From assembly GCA_945892775.1 (NCBI GenBank), contig CAMDDP010000007.1, forward strand, positions 21,913 to 85,912: a DNA stretch of 64,000 bases, written 5' to 3'. Under the pieces are notes generated by a model that saw only the letters and a list, made by a program, of their open reading frames with translations, ran no database searches and was not told where the DNA came from. Of this stretch, positions 7,785 through 17,321 are shown piece after piece. The stretch is from Chitinophaga pinensis. Lineage in GTDB: Bacteria > Bacteroidota > Bacteroidia > Chitinophagales > UBA10324. Positions within the stretch are counted from its first letter, which is position 1, and each line of letters opens with the position of its first letter. The translations under genes were made by a program, and so were the position numbers.

Positions 7785-10694
7785 TTAATTCACTTGTATT
7801 TCATCTGCAAAAAGCCAACTGGGTTCTCTCTTCCCAAGATGCCAAGTTGGGCACCTCTGAATTGATTTTGCAAATACTTTTATAAATCGTGCACTCATTG
7901 GCTTATTGACAGATGGCGAAATGATTGGTCCATTGTTATCATTTTCTTCCACAACAAAATCAGCTGAAAAAACTTCTTTCCAATTAATGGAGTCATCTGA
8001 AATGAAGTACTGAACTTTTGTTGGATTAAAAATCCAAGACCAACGTTGATTGAGCCAATCAGTTTGTATGTGTTTAAAATTTCTTTTTGAACCTAAATCC
8101 ACTGTTGCTTCAAAATCAGTTCCGTGAAAACCCTGCCAGGCACCAAATGAATTTGTTTCTCCGAATACTTCATCTACTAAACCATTCATTCCATCAGCAG
8201 TGTATTGTTCGCTGTAAGGATATTTGTATGTGACGGTTTTTTGATACGGAATTTTTTTGAATTCAACTGATTCCTGAAGTCTTATTAAATCAGTTTTTGA
8301 AGTTGGGTGAATATAATTTCCACTCCGATGTTCTGCGAATACAGTAATCTTTTTTGAATCTTTTATTACGATTGGAAAATTGTATAAAACACTAATTGAG
8401 TCGTTACCATTTTTTGGACCGTCAAAAAAGTAAAACTGATTTGTTGAATCCATTATATTTTTGAGAGTGACAATAACAGAATCAGTAAAAGTTCGTGAAT
8501 CATATTTTAAATATGGAATAGGAGTAATTTTATCAGGATTAGAAGTTTCTTCAAGAAATGATTTTGTATCCGAATTTAACGAAGCGTTACTCATTGTTAA
8601 TTTCAATTTTTTTCCATGTAAAATATCATGGTGAGAAATAAAGCATGGAAGAAATTCCTTCTTTCCATTTTTCAATTCTGATTTGCTCACATAAATATTT
8701 TGTGCAGAAATATTTTCTGCGTTGATGGTGAAAGTTTTTCCACTGTCTAAATGAATTTTTACTTCTGAAAATATTGGTGAACCCAGGGCATAATAATTTG
8801 AAGCAGGACACACGGGATAAAATCCCATCGCGCTGAAAACATACCACGCACTCATTTGTCCGCAATCATCATTGCCAATCAAACCATTTCTTCCGGTGTG
8901 ATAAAAATTATTTAGGATATATCGCACCTTGTCAATGCTCTTTTCTGATTTACCAATGTAATTGTAGAGCCAGGCAAAATGATGACTCGGTTCATTGCCG
9001 TGTGCATACTGCCCGAGTAAGCCACTGATGTCGGGTTGTTTGCGACCTTTCAATTCGGAATGTGCTGTGAAAAGAGAATCAAGTTTGTGTTCGAAGTTAC
9101 CATTTCCACCCATCAGTTTTATTAGTCCCGGAATATCCTGCGCCACTGCAAATAAATATTGCCACGCATTTGCTTCGGTGTAATTCGCATTCACTTCAAA
9201 TGGATCAAAAGGTGAAATCCATTTTCCATTTTTTCTAGCCGTAAAAAATTTTGCATCCGGATTCCATAAATTCTGATAATAAGAACTGCGCTCGTAAAAC
9301 TTTCGCACAATTGTATCATTCCAGTTCATCTGCTTCGCCATTCGGGCAATACAATAATCATCGTAAGCATACTCAAGTGTTTTGCTCACACTTTCATTTT
9401 CTTTATCACTTGGTATGTATCCTTTCTCCTGATAATAACCAAGACCGCTGCGTGTGTCAATCGCACTCTTAATCATCGCTCGCAATGCAAGTGTTGTATC
9501 AAAATCTTTTATGCCCTTCATGTATGCATCGGCAATAACGGGAATGGAATGATAGCCAATCATGCAATCGGTTTCGTTGTTGCACAATTCCCACACTGGT
9601 AAACGACCACTCTCATTAAATTTATTCAGCATCGAACGAATGAAATCATTGTCGCGCTTCGGATCAATAATGGTCATGAGCGGATGCAATGCACGGTAAG
9701 TGTCCCACAACGAAAAAATATGATACTGATGGTGCCCAGTATCAACGGTGTGAATGCTGTCATCCATTCCTCTGTATCTTCCGTCCACATCATCTTCCAG
9801 CGAAGGATGTATCATGCAGTGATAAAGTGAAGTGTAAAAAATGGAGCGCTGTTCTTCGGTTCCGCCCTTCACTTCAATTTTTGATAATGACCGTAACCAT
9901 TTTGCTTTCGCAGAATCTTTGATGCATTCAAATGATTTTCCGAATGATTCTTGTTCCAAATTGTTTTCTGCCCCCTCAATAGATGTATAAGAAATTCCAA
10001 CCTTAATTAAAATTTCATTTGAATTAAAATGGAGAATGATTCTTCCATCTAATGAATCTGTTTTGGAAATTGCTTTTGAAAAATTAGCAGCAAAAAATAT
10101 TTTTTCGTTAGAGGCCCAACCTGAGGAGAAACGATAACCAACAATAGTTGAATCGTTTTTCTGCTGAATAAAAGTTTGGGCGGCTTTATCATTTATTCCA
10201 TGAACTAAATCTATAAGCACAACATTTTCTTTCTCTTCAGGAAAAACATAATGATGAATTCCGCATCGTTCAGTTGCAGTGAGTTCTACTTCAATTCCAT
10301 TGTTAAATTTTACTGAGTAAAATCCTGCACCAGCTTTTTCATTCTCATGTTTGAATGATTGCTGAATGAGTGAATCATTTTTCCCTTCAATAAAAGGAGT
10401 AAACATAATATCACCTAAATCACCACAACCAGTACCGCTCAAATGCGTGTGGCTGAACCCTTGAATTGTAGAGTCATCAGAATGATAACCACTACAATGT
10501 TCCCATCCTGTTGTTTTTGTATCGGGTGAAAGCTGCACCATTCCAAATGGAACACATGCCCCAGGAAATGTATGTCCGGTTCCTGCTGTACCGATGAATG
10601 GATCAACCGAATCAGTTGGGGATTTTTCTTTAGAACATGAAATCAAAAGAAAAAAGCAAAAAGAAAAAAATGTTGCTTTCATTAAATGTTTCAT
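7785..10694 (-). CDS. Glycoside hydrolase family 92 alpha-mannosidase, lipoprotein
   Basis: The 969-residue enzyme has a lipoprotein signal ending LLISC with Cys20, so it is probably lipid-anchored in the periplasm or on the surface. The GH92 start motif DPFIGTAGTGHTFPG follows, then PFGMVQLSPDT, FSHTHLSGTGCGDLGD, SLWDTYRALHP and, at 607-618, GNDDCGQMSAWY, which holds the aspartate pair assigned to the calcium-dependent inverting mechanism in studied members. Residues beyond about 730 add a chitobiase-like Fn3 domain and a discoidin (F5/8 type C) carbohydrate-binding domain (GAWQGFHGTDFEATVDLG). GH92 enzymes trim alpha-mannose, often alpha-1,2, from high-mannose N-glycans. It is last in an operon-like run, 28 bp after glycosylasparaginase, which supports an N-glycoprotein role. 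Confidence 0.95.
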   Translation of the reverse strand: MKHLMKATFFSFCFFLLISCSKEKSPTDSVDPFIGTAGTGHTFPGACVPFGMVQLSPDTKTTGWEHCSGYHSDDSTIQGFSHTHLSGTGCGDLGDIMFTPFIEGKNDSLIQQSFKHENEKAGAGFYSVKFNNGIEVELTATERCGIHHYVFPEEKENVVLIDLVHGINDKAAQTFIQQKNDSTIVGYRFSSGWASNEKIFFAANFSKAISKTDSLDGRIILHFNSNEILIKVGISYTSIEGAENNLEQESFGKSFECIKDSAKAKWLRSLSKIEVKGGTEEQRSIFYTSLYHCMIHPSLEDDVDGRYRGMDDSIHTVDTGHHQYHIFSLWDTYRALHPLMTIIDPKRDNDFIRSMLNKFNESGRLPVWELCNNETDCMIGYHSIPVIADAYMKGIKDFDTTLALRAMIKSAIDTRSGLGYYQEKGYIPSDKENESVSKTLEYAYDDYCIARMAKQMNWNDTIVRKFYERSSYYQNLWNPDAKFFTARKNGKWISPFDPFEVNANYTEANAWQYLFAVAQDIPGLIKLMGGNGNFEHKLDSLFTAHSELKGRKQPDISGLLGQYAHGNEPSHHFAWLYNYIGKSEKSIDKVRYILNNFYHTGRNGLIGNDDCGQMSAWYVFSAMGFYPVCPASNYYALGSPIFSEVKIHLDSGKTFTINAENISAQNIYVSKSELKNGKKEFLPCFISHHDILHGKKLKLTMSNASLNSDTKSFLEETSNPDKITPIPYLKYDSRTFTDSVIVTLKNIMDSTNQFYFFDGPKNGNDSISVLYNFPIVIKDSKKITVFAEHRSGNYIHPTSKTDLIRLQESVEFKKIPYQKTVTYKYPYSEQYTADGMNGLVDEVFGETNSFGAWQGFHGTDFEATVDLGSKRNFKHIQTDWLNQRWSWIFNPTKVQYFISDDSINWKEVFSADFVVEENDNNGPIISPSVNKPMSARFIKVFAKSIQRCPTWHLGKREPSWLFADEIQVN

Positions 10695-10722
10695 TTAGAT
10701 ATAATTAGTTGAAAATTAGTTT

Positions 10723-11694
10723 TTACTCAGTAAAGTAGGCTGCATCAGTCAAAGCAAAACCATCATTGTTGTAGTGTGCAAAATTGAAACCTTTGTGTAA
10801 AGCATATCCTCCGTACTCACCTGCTTTGTTAATAGCAATGAATGCAACCTGAATGTCTTTCACTTTTTCGGGATATTTTTTCGCCACTCGATTCACTACT
10901 TCTTTGCACGCAGCCACAGGAGATTTTCCTTGTCGCATCATTTCAACCACCATGGCACTGCCCGCAGTTTTTATCATAAACTCACCATGACCAGTTGCAG
11001 TTGCGGCACCAATTTCATTGTCAACAAATAATCCAGCGCCAATAATTGGTGAATCGCCAACTCGACCATGCATTTTGTATGCAAGTCCGCTAGTGGTGCA
11101 TGCGCCTGAAAGATTTCCATTTGTATCCATAGCAATCATTCCAATTGTGTCGTGATTTTCAAAATTGATTATAGGTGCATACTTACTTGTCTTTAACCAT
11201 TCTTTCCATGCTGATTCCGATTCGGGAGTAAGTAAATTTTCTTTTACAAATCCGTTGTCGAGTGCAAATTTCAATGCGCCTTCGCCAACTAAAATTACAT
11301 GGGGTGTTTTTTCCATCACCATTCGCGCAACTGAAACTGGATGAACAATGTGTTCGAGACAGCAGACTGCGCCTGCTTGTCCGTTCTCATCCATAATGCA
11401 CGAGTCGAGTGTAACGAAACCATCACGATCAGGCAAGCCACCCAAACCAACGGATGTAACTTTTGGATCACCTTCAGGAATTTTTACACCTGCTTCAACT
11501 GCATCCAATGCACGACCACCAGCTCTTAGTATTTTCCAGGCGGCTTCATTTGCCTGCATACCAAAATTCCAAGTGGAAAGTACCAATGGGTTTCCTATAT
11601 TAGTTATTCCTGAAAAGGAATTTGAATCAAATGGAATGGCAAGCGCCGCTGCACCTGCTGAAGTTTGAGTAATAAATTTTCTTCGTGAAAGCAT
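10723..11694 (-). CDS. N4-(beta-N-acetylglucosaminyl)-L-asparaginase (glycosylasparaginase)
   Basis: The 323-residue protein is an Ntn-hydrolase that splits the bond between GlcNAc and asparagine left after N-glycoprotein breakdown, giving aspartate and an aminosugar. It begins SRRKFITQTSAGAAALAIPF, a twin-arginine-type signal, so it should be exported folded. The autocleavage site is HDTIGMIAMD with Thr183 expected to become the new N-terminal nucleophile. Other family motifs are GGRALDAVEAGV, RVGDSPIIGAGLFVDN (about 211-226) and GAATATGHGE. It lies between a CNT transporter and a GH92 mannosidase on the same strand with gaps of 48 and 28 bp. The family also includes isoaspartyl peptidases, but the GDSPIIGAG and TATGHGE motifs favour the glycosylasparaginase branch. 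Confidence 0.93.
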   Translation of the reverse strand: MLSRRKFITQTSAGAAALAIPFDSNSFSGITNIGNPLVLSTWNFGMQANEAAWKILRAGGRALDAVEAGVKIPEGDPKVTSVGLGGLPDRDGFVTLDSCIMDENGQAGAVCCLEHIVHPVSVARMVMEKTPHVILVGEGALKFALDNGFVKENLLTPESESAWKEWLKTSKYAPIINFENHDTIGMIAMDTNGNLSGACTTSGLAYKMHGRVGDSPIIGAGLFVDNEIGAATATGHGEFMIKTAGSAMVVEMMRQGKSPVAACKEVVNRVAKKYPEKVKDIQVAFIAINKAGEYGGYALHKGFNFAHYNNDGFALTDAAYFTE

Positions 11695-11742
11695 TGATTT
11701 TAAGGAAAAATTAATTGAAAAATTTTGTCTCTTATGTAGGTA

Positions 11743-12996
11743 TTAGCCCATTAAAATACCTGCGATTGTAGCAGATAAATAGGAGGCAAGTGTTCCGCAG
11801 AGCAAAGCACGCATTCCCAACTTTGCTAAATCAGTTCTGCGCTCAGGAGCCAATGCTCCAATGCCACCAATCTGCATTCCAACAGAACTAAAATTGGCGA
11901 AACCGCAAATGGCAAAGCTCACAATCATTAATGCTTTTGGGCTCAGTGTAGCTGATACGCCATGTGTTAAATTAAAGAAGGCAACAAATTCGTTGATGGT
12001 AATTTTTGTTCCCATTAATGTAGCAACTGCGCTTACATCTTTTGATGGAACTCCCATTGCCCACGCCATCGGATAAAATAACTTGCCGAAAATCCAGTCG
12101 AGCGAAAGCACAAAATCCATGTGCGTCCAAACACCAACTTTTCCTAAAATAAAATCAAGCATTGCAATAACTGCCACGAAACCAATAATCATGGCTATCA
12201 CATTCATAGCAATTTTAAAGCCATCACCAGCTCCATGTGATATTGCATCAATTACATTGCTGTATGGTGATTTTACTTCGAGTTTCACTTTGCCCATTGT
12301 TTGACTCACTTCGGTTTCAGGCCACACGATTTTTGAAATCACTAAAGCACCTGGTGCAGCCATCAAACTTGCAGCGAGTAAATATTCCGGACTCGCACCG
12401 AAGTTCACATACACAATTAAAATTCCACCTGCAATGCAAGCCAGGCTTCCGCTCATACTTGCGAGCAGTTCGCTCATCGTCATTCCTTTTAAGTAAGGCT
12501 GAATCATTACCTGCGCTTCCACTTGCCCCACAAATGCGCTCGCCACATTGCTGAGTGCTTCGGCGCCGCTCACACGCATCACAAAATTCATGGCAATGGC
12601 AATGACCGAAACTATTTTTTGCATGATACCGAAATGATAGAAGATAGCGACCAGTGCGCACACTAAAATAATGGTGGCTGTTACACTGAACCCGAAAATG
12701 AACATGTTTTCAGCTCCATAAGGTGAAGAGCCACCTGAATGATTGTCCACCATAATGCCACCGTAAACAAATGAAGCACCCTGCTTGGCAAATTGTTCAA
12801 TGTGCCCGATTTGATTTCCAATCCACTTAAAGAAATTGGTGACAGGTGTAACTTTTAAAACTAAAAACGCAATTGTTATCTGTAATAAAATTCCGCTTAT
12901 AACCAAGCGATAATTAATTCGTCGTTTGTTGTTTGATGCTAAAAAAGCAATACTTAAAATCAACACAATACCAATGAGGCCTTGAAATCTTTCCAT
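11743..12996 (-). CDS. NupC/CNT-family nucleoside transporter
   Basis: This 417-residue inner-membrane protein belongs to the concentrative nucleoside transporter family. It has N-terminal hydrophobic helices (LIGIVLILSIAFLASNN), a gate domain near ENMFIFGFSVTATIIL, the conserved GQVEAQVMIQPYL and MSGSLACIAGGILIVYVNFG, and the C-terminal core with TKITINEFVAFFNL, ALMIVSFAICGFANFSSVG and MQIGGIGALAPERR. CNT proteins import nucleosides with sodium or protons. Within an operon holding a mannosidase and a glycosylasparaginase, nucleoside uptake does not fit obviously; either the operon serves general scavenging or this member carries another sugar-like solute. That second possibility is inference only. 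Confidence 0.93.
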   Translation of the reverse strand: MERFQGLIGIVLILSIAFLASNNKRRINYRLVISGILLQITIAFLVLKVTPVTNFFKWIGNQIGHIEQFAKQGASFVYGGIMVDNHSGGSSPYGAENMFIFGFSVTATIILVCALVAIFYHFGIMQKIVSVIAIAMNFVMRVSGAEALSNVASAFVGQVEAQVMIQPYLKGMTMSELLASMSGSLACIAGGILIVYVNFGASPEYLLAASLMAAPGALVISKIVWPETEVSQTMGKVKLEVKSPYSNVIDAISHGAGDGFKIAMNVIAMIIGFVAVIAMLDFILGKVGVWTHMDFVLSLDWIFGKLFYPMAWAMGVPSKDVSAVATLMGTKITINEFVAFFNLTHGVSATLSPKALMIVSFAICGFANFSSVGMQIGGIGALAPERRTDLAKLGMRALLCGTLASYLSATIAGILMG

Positions 12997-13065
12997 ATAA
13001 AAAATCTTTTGGCTAAAGATGAAGAAGAAAATTGAATCTCCAACTTAGAAAGTCAAACTTTTTAG

Positions 13066-14136
13066 TTACCTCACCCAATCAACCACAAAAATATTTGTAT
13101 CGCGTCCGCCACCGTTGTGGCGGTTGCTGCAAAAAACCAATTTTTTTCCATCGGGCGAAAACATTGCAAATGCATCGAAAGTATTGGAATAAGAAATTTT
13201 TTCTAAACCAGTTCCATCAACATTGATGAGATATAAATTAAATGGAAAACCTTTTGCATGCTCGTAGTTGCTGCTGAAAATAATTTGTTGTCCATCGGGT
13301 GTAAAACTCGGTGCCCAATTCGCGCCCGGCATATCAGTTACCTGGTGCACATCCGAGCCATCAGCATTCGCAACAAACACTTCCATTTTTGACGGGGCAA
13401 CCAAGCCTTGTGCAAGAAGCGATTTGTATTCTTCTACTTCTTCGTCGGTAGTTGGTCGCGATGCGCGCCAAACAATTTTTTTTCCATTAGGTGAAAACCA
13501 TGCGCCACCATCGTAACCAAGTGTGTTGGTGATTTGCTTTACATCACTGCCATCTAGATTTATGGTGTATAATTCCAAATCACCACTGCGGTCGCTGGTA
13601 AAGATCATTCGGTCTCCCATTGGAGAAATGGTTGCTTCCGCATCATAAAAATTATTTGAAGTCAGTTGCTTGCGAATGGTTCCTCTCAAATCAGAAATAT
13701 AAATTTCAAATGAATTATAAATCGGCCAAACATATTTTTTCAGTTTCACTTTATCAGGAGTCGGCGGACACGAATCAGCATTTGCATGTGTACTTGCAAA
13801 AAGCACCAACGAATCTCCCGGAAGAAAATAAGCGCAGGTTGTTCTCCCTTTTCCGGTGCTCACCATATGCGAATTAAATTCTTTATTTCCGGATGGAACA
13901 GTTCCGAAAAAAATCTGGTCGCACTGAATGTCGTGATGATTGCTGAATTGATAAGTTAATTTCTTGCTGTCGAAACTCCAGTAAGCTTCAGCATTATCGC
14001 CACCAAAAGTTAACTGCTTTACATTTTTGAAATGCTTTTCTCCTGAAAATAAAATGGAATCTGATAGAATTGTTGATTGCGAAAAAAGATGATTTGAAAT
14101 TAAAATTATTAAAACACTTAAAAATATAGTTTTCAT
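13066..14136 (-). CDS. TolB-like WD40/PD40 beta-propeller protein, periplasmic
   Basis: The 356-residue protein starts at the ATG at 14136, which opens the signal peptide MKTIFLSVLIILISNHLFS; a start seven codons upstream is possible but would spoil the signal. The mature part is a propeller of PD40-type blades recognisable by repeated SPDGKKLVFCSNR-like motifs: ISPMGDRMIFTSDRSG, FSPNGKKIVWRASR, FTPDGQQIIFSSNYE and FSPDGKKLVFCSNR. It ends GGRDTNIFVVDWVR. Proteins of this type occur in Bacteroidota as stand-alone TolB-like components or as sensor domains of peptidases; no peptidase domain is present. It is first in the run leading to CNT, glycosylasparaginase and GH92 (gap 69 bp to CNT). Its function there is unknown. 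Confidence 0.88.
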   Translation of the reverse strand: MKTIFLSVLIILISNHLFSQSTILSDSILFSGEKHFKNVKQLTFGGDNAEAYWSFDSKKLTYQFSNHHDIQCDQIFFGTVPSGNKEFNSHMVSTGKGRTTCAYFLPGDSLVLFASTHANADSCPPTPDKVKLKKYVWPIYNSFEIYISDLRGTIRKQLTSNNFYDAEATISPMGDRMIFTSDRSGDLELYTINLDGSDVKQITNTLGYDGGAWFSPNGKKIVWRASRPTTDEEVEEYKSLLAQGLVAPSKMEVFVANADGSDVHQVTDMPGANWAPSFTPDGQQIIFSSNYEHAKGFPFNLYLINVDGTGLEKISYSNTFDAFAMFSPDGKKLVFCSNRHNGGGRDTNIFVVDWVR

Positions 14137-14141
14137 GACGA

Positions 14142-14149
14142 CAAACTTA
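14142..14149 (-). promoter_or_regulatory. Bacteroidota -7 box before the WD40-CNT-AGA-GH92 run
   Basis: Read on the minus strand this is TAAGTTTG, a full match to TAnnTTTG, ending 5 nt before the ATG at 14136. No TTTG sits at the expected -33 spacing. If used, the transcript would have little or no leader. Confidence 0.4.
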
Positions 14150-14283
14150 ACAAGCAAAGATTTTCAATCTCAACTCGTTTGTCATTAATTTGTCATGATA
14201 ATTTTTAATTAATTAGGTGTGTGCCATTTTAAAATGCAAGCTTTAAGAAAATTGTTTAGTATAAACATCGACTGCTAATTCCT

Positions 14284-14291
14284 TACTTTTG
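14284..14291 (+). promoter_or_regulatory. Bacteroidota -7 box before the TPR lipoprotein-thrS-infC run
   Basis: TACTTTTG matches TAnnTTTG fully and ends 5 nt before the ATG at 14297. No -33 TTTG is seen at 19 nt spacing. The position implies a leaderless or nearly leaderless transcript. Confidence 0.4.
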
Positions 14292-14296
14292 ACCCG

Positions 14297-15376
14297 ATGA
14301 TAAAATATTTAATTGTTTCTCTTTTTATAACCATTGGAATTTATTTCTCTGTTTACTTTTCATCATGCAGTTGTAATCATTCTTTTGATCCTCATGAAGA
14401 TAGTTTAACGGCTATCATTCAAGGCAATCGGAAATTGATGGATTTAAGTGTGCAGATTAGTGATAATCCGAATAATGCTGATTTGTACTTTCAACGAAGT
14501 AAAGTGTTTATGCAAATCGATAGCATTCGGTTTGCTTATGATGATATTGAAAAAGCAATTGACATTGATTCTACCAATGTAAAATATCATTTTCTGTTGA
14601 CCGATATTTTTTTACAGGGAAGTTATGTAGAAGGGGCAATTGGTGAATTGCAAACTATAATAAAATTACAATCTGATAATTTAATTGCACGAGCTAAGTT
14701 GGCTAAAGTTTATCTCTTTGTTAAAGACCATCAGAGCTCATTGGCACAGATTCAAGAAATATTGAAAACAAATGAAAATAATTCTGATGCTTATTTTTTA
14801 ATGGGAATGAATTACAAAGAGTTAAAAGATACCACCCGTGCCATTGCAGCTTATCAAAAATGTGTTCAATATAAGCAAGATTTTTACGATGCATTTATGC
14901 AGCTAGGTTTATTGTATTCAGCACAAAATAAAAATCTGGCGCCATCTTATTTTGATAACGCAATTCGGTTAGATAGCAGTAAATCAGAAGCTTGGTATGC
15001 CAAAGCAAAATATTATCAGGACCAGGCCGAAGATGCTTATCGGATGAAAAATAATTTAGAAGCAAAAATGAATTATGAAGTAGCAAAGAAAACATATCGT
15101 CAATTGATTGTTAAAAATCCGCAGTATGAGTTTGCTTATTTTAATTTGGGTTTTATTTATTTGCAGCAGGATTCAATTGATAAAGCATTGCGACATTTCA
15201 ATTTGGCAACAAAAATTTCTCCTCAATACGCTGAAGCCTACTATTACAAAGGGTTGTGTGAATTAGTAAATGGACAAAAAGATCAGGCGGGAGTTGATTT
15301 TCAGCAAACCCTAAATCTGAAACCTGATTATGAGGCTGCTCAAAATGAATTAAATAAGTTAAACGGAAATAAGTAG
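14297..15376 (+). CDS. TPR-repeat lipoprotein
   Basis: The 359-residue protein has a hydrophobic N-terminus ending FSSC with Cys24 as the probable lipidated residue. About seven TPR motifs follow, of which NADLYFQRSKVFMQIDS, NSDAYFLMGMNYKELKD, YDAFMQLGLLYSAQNK, YEFAYFNLGFIYLQQDS and YAEAYYYKGLCELVNGQ are clear. It ends directly before thrS: its TAG stop and the thrS ATG are adjacent. TPR lipoproteins of this size serve as protein-protein adaptors in the cell envelope; the partner is unknown. Adjacency to thrS suggests shared transcription, not a shared function. Confidence 0.9.
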   Translation: MIKYLIVSLFITIGIYFSVYFSSCSCNHSFDPHEDSLTAIIQGNRKLMDLSVQISDNPNNADLYFQRSKVFMQIDSIRFAYDDIEKAIDIDSTNVKYHFLLTDIFLQGSYVEGAIGELQTIIKLQSDNLIARAKLAKVYLFVKDHQSSLAQIQEILKTNENNSDAYFLMGMNYKELKDTTRAIAAYQKCVQYKQDFYDAFMQLGLLYSAQNKNLAPSYFDNAIRLDSSKSEAWYAKAKYYQDQAEDAYRMKNNLEAKMNYEVAKKTYRQLIVKNPQYEFAYFNLGFIYLQQDSIDKALRHFNLATKISPQYAEAYYYKGLCELVNGQKDQAGVDFQQTLNLKPDYEAAQNELNKLNGNK

Positions 15377-17305
15377 ATGATAAAAATTACATTTCCTGAT
15401 GGAGCTCAACGGGAATATCCGAAAGGAACAAGCGCTTTAGATGTTGCAAAAAGTATAAGCGAAGGATTAGCGCGAAGAATATTGGCTGCTAAAGTCGATG
15501 ATGAAGTACGCGATTTGCTTCGACCAATTAATGAAGATGCAACATTAAAGTTTTTAGCATGGGACGATAAAGAAGGCAAGAGCACATTCTGGCACAGTAG
15601 TGCGCACTTGTTTGCCGAAGCCTTGGAATCTATTTATCCGGGAGCAAAATTCGGAATAGGACCTGCCATTGATAATGGTTTCTATTACGATGTTGATTTA
15701 GGTGGAACCACACTCACAAATGAAGATTTAATTGTGTTGGAGAAAAAAATGAGCGAATTCGCTAATAGCAACTCATCTTTCAATCGGACTGAAATTTCTA
15801 AAGCTGATGCATTAAAATATTTTAATGAAAAAGGCGATGAATACAAATTAGAACTTATTAATAATTTGAAGGATGGTGAAATAACTTTTTATCAGCAGGG
15901 AAATTTTACTGATTTATGTCGCGGTCCTCACTTGCCGAATACTTCTTTTATCAAAGCAATTAAGTTAACAAATATTGCGGGGGCTTATTGGCGCGGCGAT
16001 TCCAACAACAAGCAAATGACTCGCGTGTATGGCATTACTTTTCCAAAACAAAAAGAATTAGATGAGTACATGGTAATGGTGGAAGAAGCCCGCAAGCGCG
16101 ACCATCGAAAGATTGGGAAGGAGATGGAGATATTCACTTTTGACGATGACATTGGACAGGGTTTGCCGTTGTGGCTACCAAATGGTGGTGCCATGATTGA
16201 AGAGTTGGAAAAATTAGCAAAGTCAACCGAATTTCGTGCAGGATATTCAAGGGTTAAATCGCCACACATAGCAAAAGAAAATTTATATTTAACCAGCGGA
16301 CACTTGCCTTACTATGCTGAAAGTATGTTTCCTCCAATGGAAGTGGATGGAACTAAATATTATTTAAAGGCAATGAACTGCCCACATCACCATAAAATAT
16401 TTTCTTCTTCGCCAAAAAGCTATAAGGATTTACCAATTCGTTTAGCAGAGTATGGAACCTGCTATCGTTATGAACAATCAGGAGAATTATTTGGGCTCAT
16501 GCGAGTGCGCAGCATGAACATGAATGATGCGCACATCTACTGTACTGAAGAGCAATTTGAATCAGAATTCAAAGCCGTAAATGAAATGTATCAGAAATAT
16601 TTTAAAATATTCGGAGTTGATAAATACATAATGCGGTTTAGTACACACGACCCTGCTAAGCTCGGAAAAAAATATTTGGATATGCCTGAGTTGTGGAAGA
16701 AAACTGAAGAGATGGTTCGACGCGTTTTAATTTCTTCTAACATTCCCTATATCGAAGTTAGCGACGAAGCCGCATTTTACGGGCCTAAAATTGATGTGCA
16801 AATTTTTAGTGCCATTGGTAGAGAATTTACGCTTGCAACCAATCAGGTTGATTTCGGTCAACCAGCACGATTTAATTTAACTTTTCAGAACAAGCACAAC
16901 CAGCCTGAGACACCAATCTGCATTCACCGCGCACCATTGGGCACCCACGAGCGTTTTATCGGATTCTTAATTGAGCACTACGCAGGAAAATTCCCCATGT
17001 GGCTTTCTCCTTTACAAGTAACAGTTTTGCCAGTTGGAGAAAAATTTATTCCTTATGCAGAAATTGTAAAAGAAAAATTAAAAAATGCTGATATTCGCAC
17101 CGTCGTTGATGAACGAAATGAAAAGATTGGAAAAAAAATACGCGATGCTGAGTTGAAAAGGGTACCTTGCATGCTTGTAGTTGGTGAAAAAGAAGAAGCC
17201 AACCATCAAATAAGTTTTAGAAAACAAGGGGCAGGCGATCAAGGAATCATGAACATTGATGATTTCATCCGCTACGCAAAAGAAGAAATAGAAAATTATC
17301 GTTAA
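15377..17305 (+). CDS. thrS: Threonyl-tRNA synthetase
   Basis: The 642-residue enzyme charges tRNA-Thr. It has the N-terminal TGS domain (residues 1-62, beginning MIKITFPDGAQREYPKG), an editing domain with HSSAH (His73, His77) and TDLCRGPHLPN near residue 181 that removes mischarged serine, then the class II core with PLWLPNGGAMIEELE, MNCPHHHKIF carrying the zinc-binding Cys, RYEQSGELFGLMRVRSM (motif 2), and APLGTHERFIGFLIEHYAG (motif 3). The anticodon-binding domain closes the protein (VTVLPVGEKFIPYA). Full length. The ATG immediately follows the stop of the TPR lipoprotein gene, and infC begins 16 nt downstream, the conserved thrS-infC order. Confidence 0.99.
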   Translation: MIKITFPDGAQREYPKGTSALDVAKSISEGLARRILAAKVDDEVRDLLRPINEDATLKFLAWDDKEGKSTFWHSSAHLFAEALESIYPGAKFGIGPAIDNGFYYDVDLGGTTLTNEDLIVLEKKMSEFANSNSSFNRTEISKADALKYFNEKGDEYKLELINNLKDGEITFYQQGNFTDLCRGPHLPNTSFIKAIKLTNIAGAYWRGDSNNKQMTRVYGITFPKQKELDEYMVMVEEARKRDHRKIGKEMEIFTFDDDIGQGLPLWLPNGGAMIEELEKLAKSTEFRAGYSRVKSPHIAKENLYLTSGHLPYYAESMFPPMEVDGTKYYLKAMNCPHHHKIFSSSPKSYKDLPIRLAEYGTCYRYEQSGELFGLMRVRSMNMNDAHIYCTEEQFESEFKAVNEMYQKYFKIFGVDKYIMRFSTHDPAKLGKKYLDMPELWKKTEEMVRRVLISSNIPYIEVSDEAAFYGPKIDVQIFSAIGREFTLATNQVDFGQPARFNLTFQNKHNQPETPICIHRAPLGTHERFIGFLIEHYAGKFPMWLSPLQVTVLPVGEKFIPYAEIVKEKLKNADIRTVVDERNEKIGKKIRDAELKRVPCMLVVGEKEEANHQISFRKQGAGDQGIMNIDDFIRYAKEEIENYR

Positions 17306-17321
17306 ACTAAATTCATAAGCC

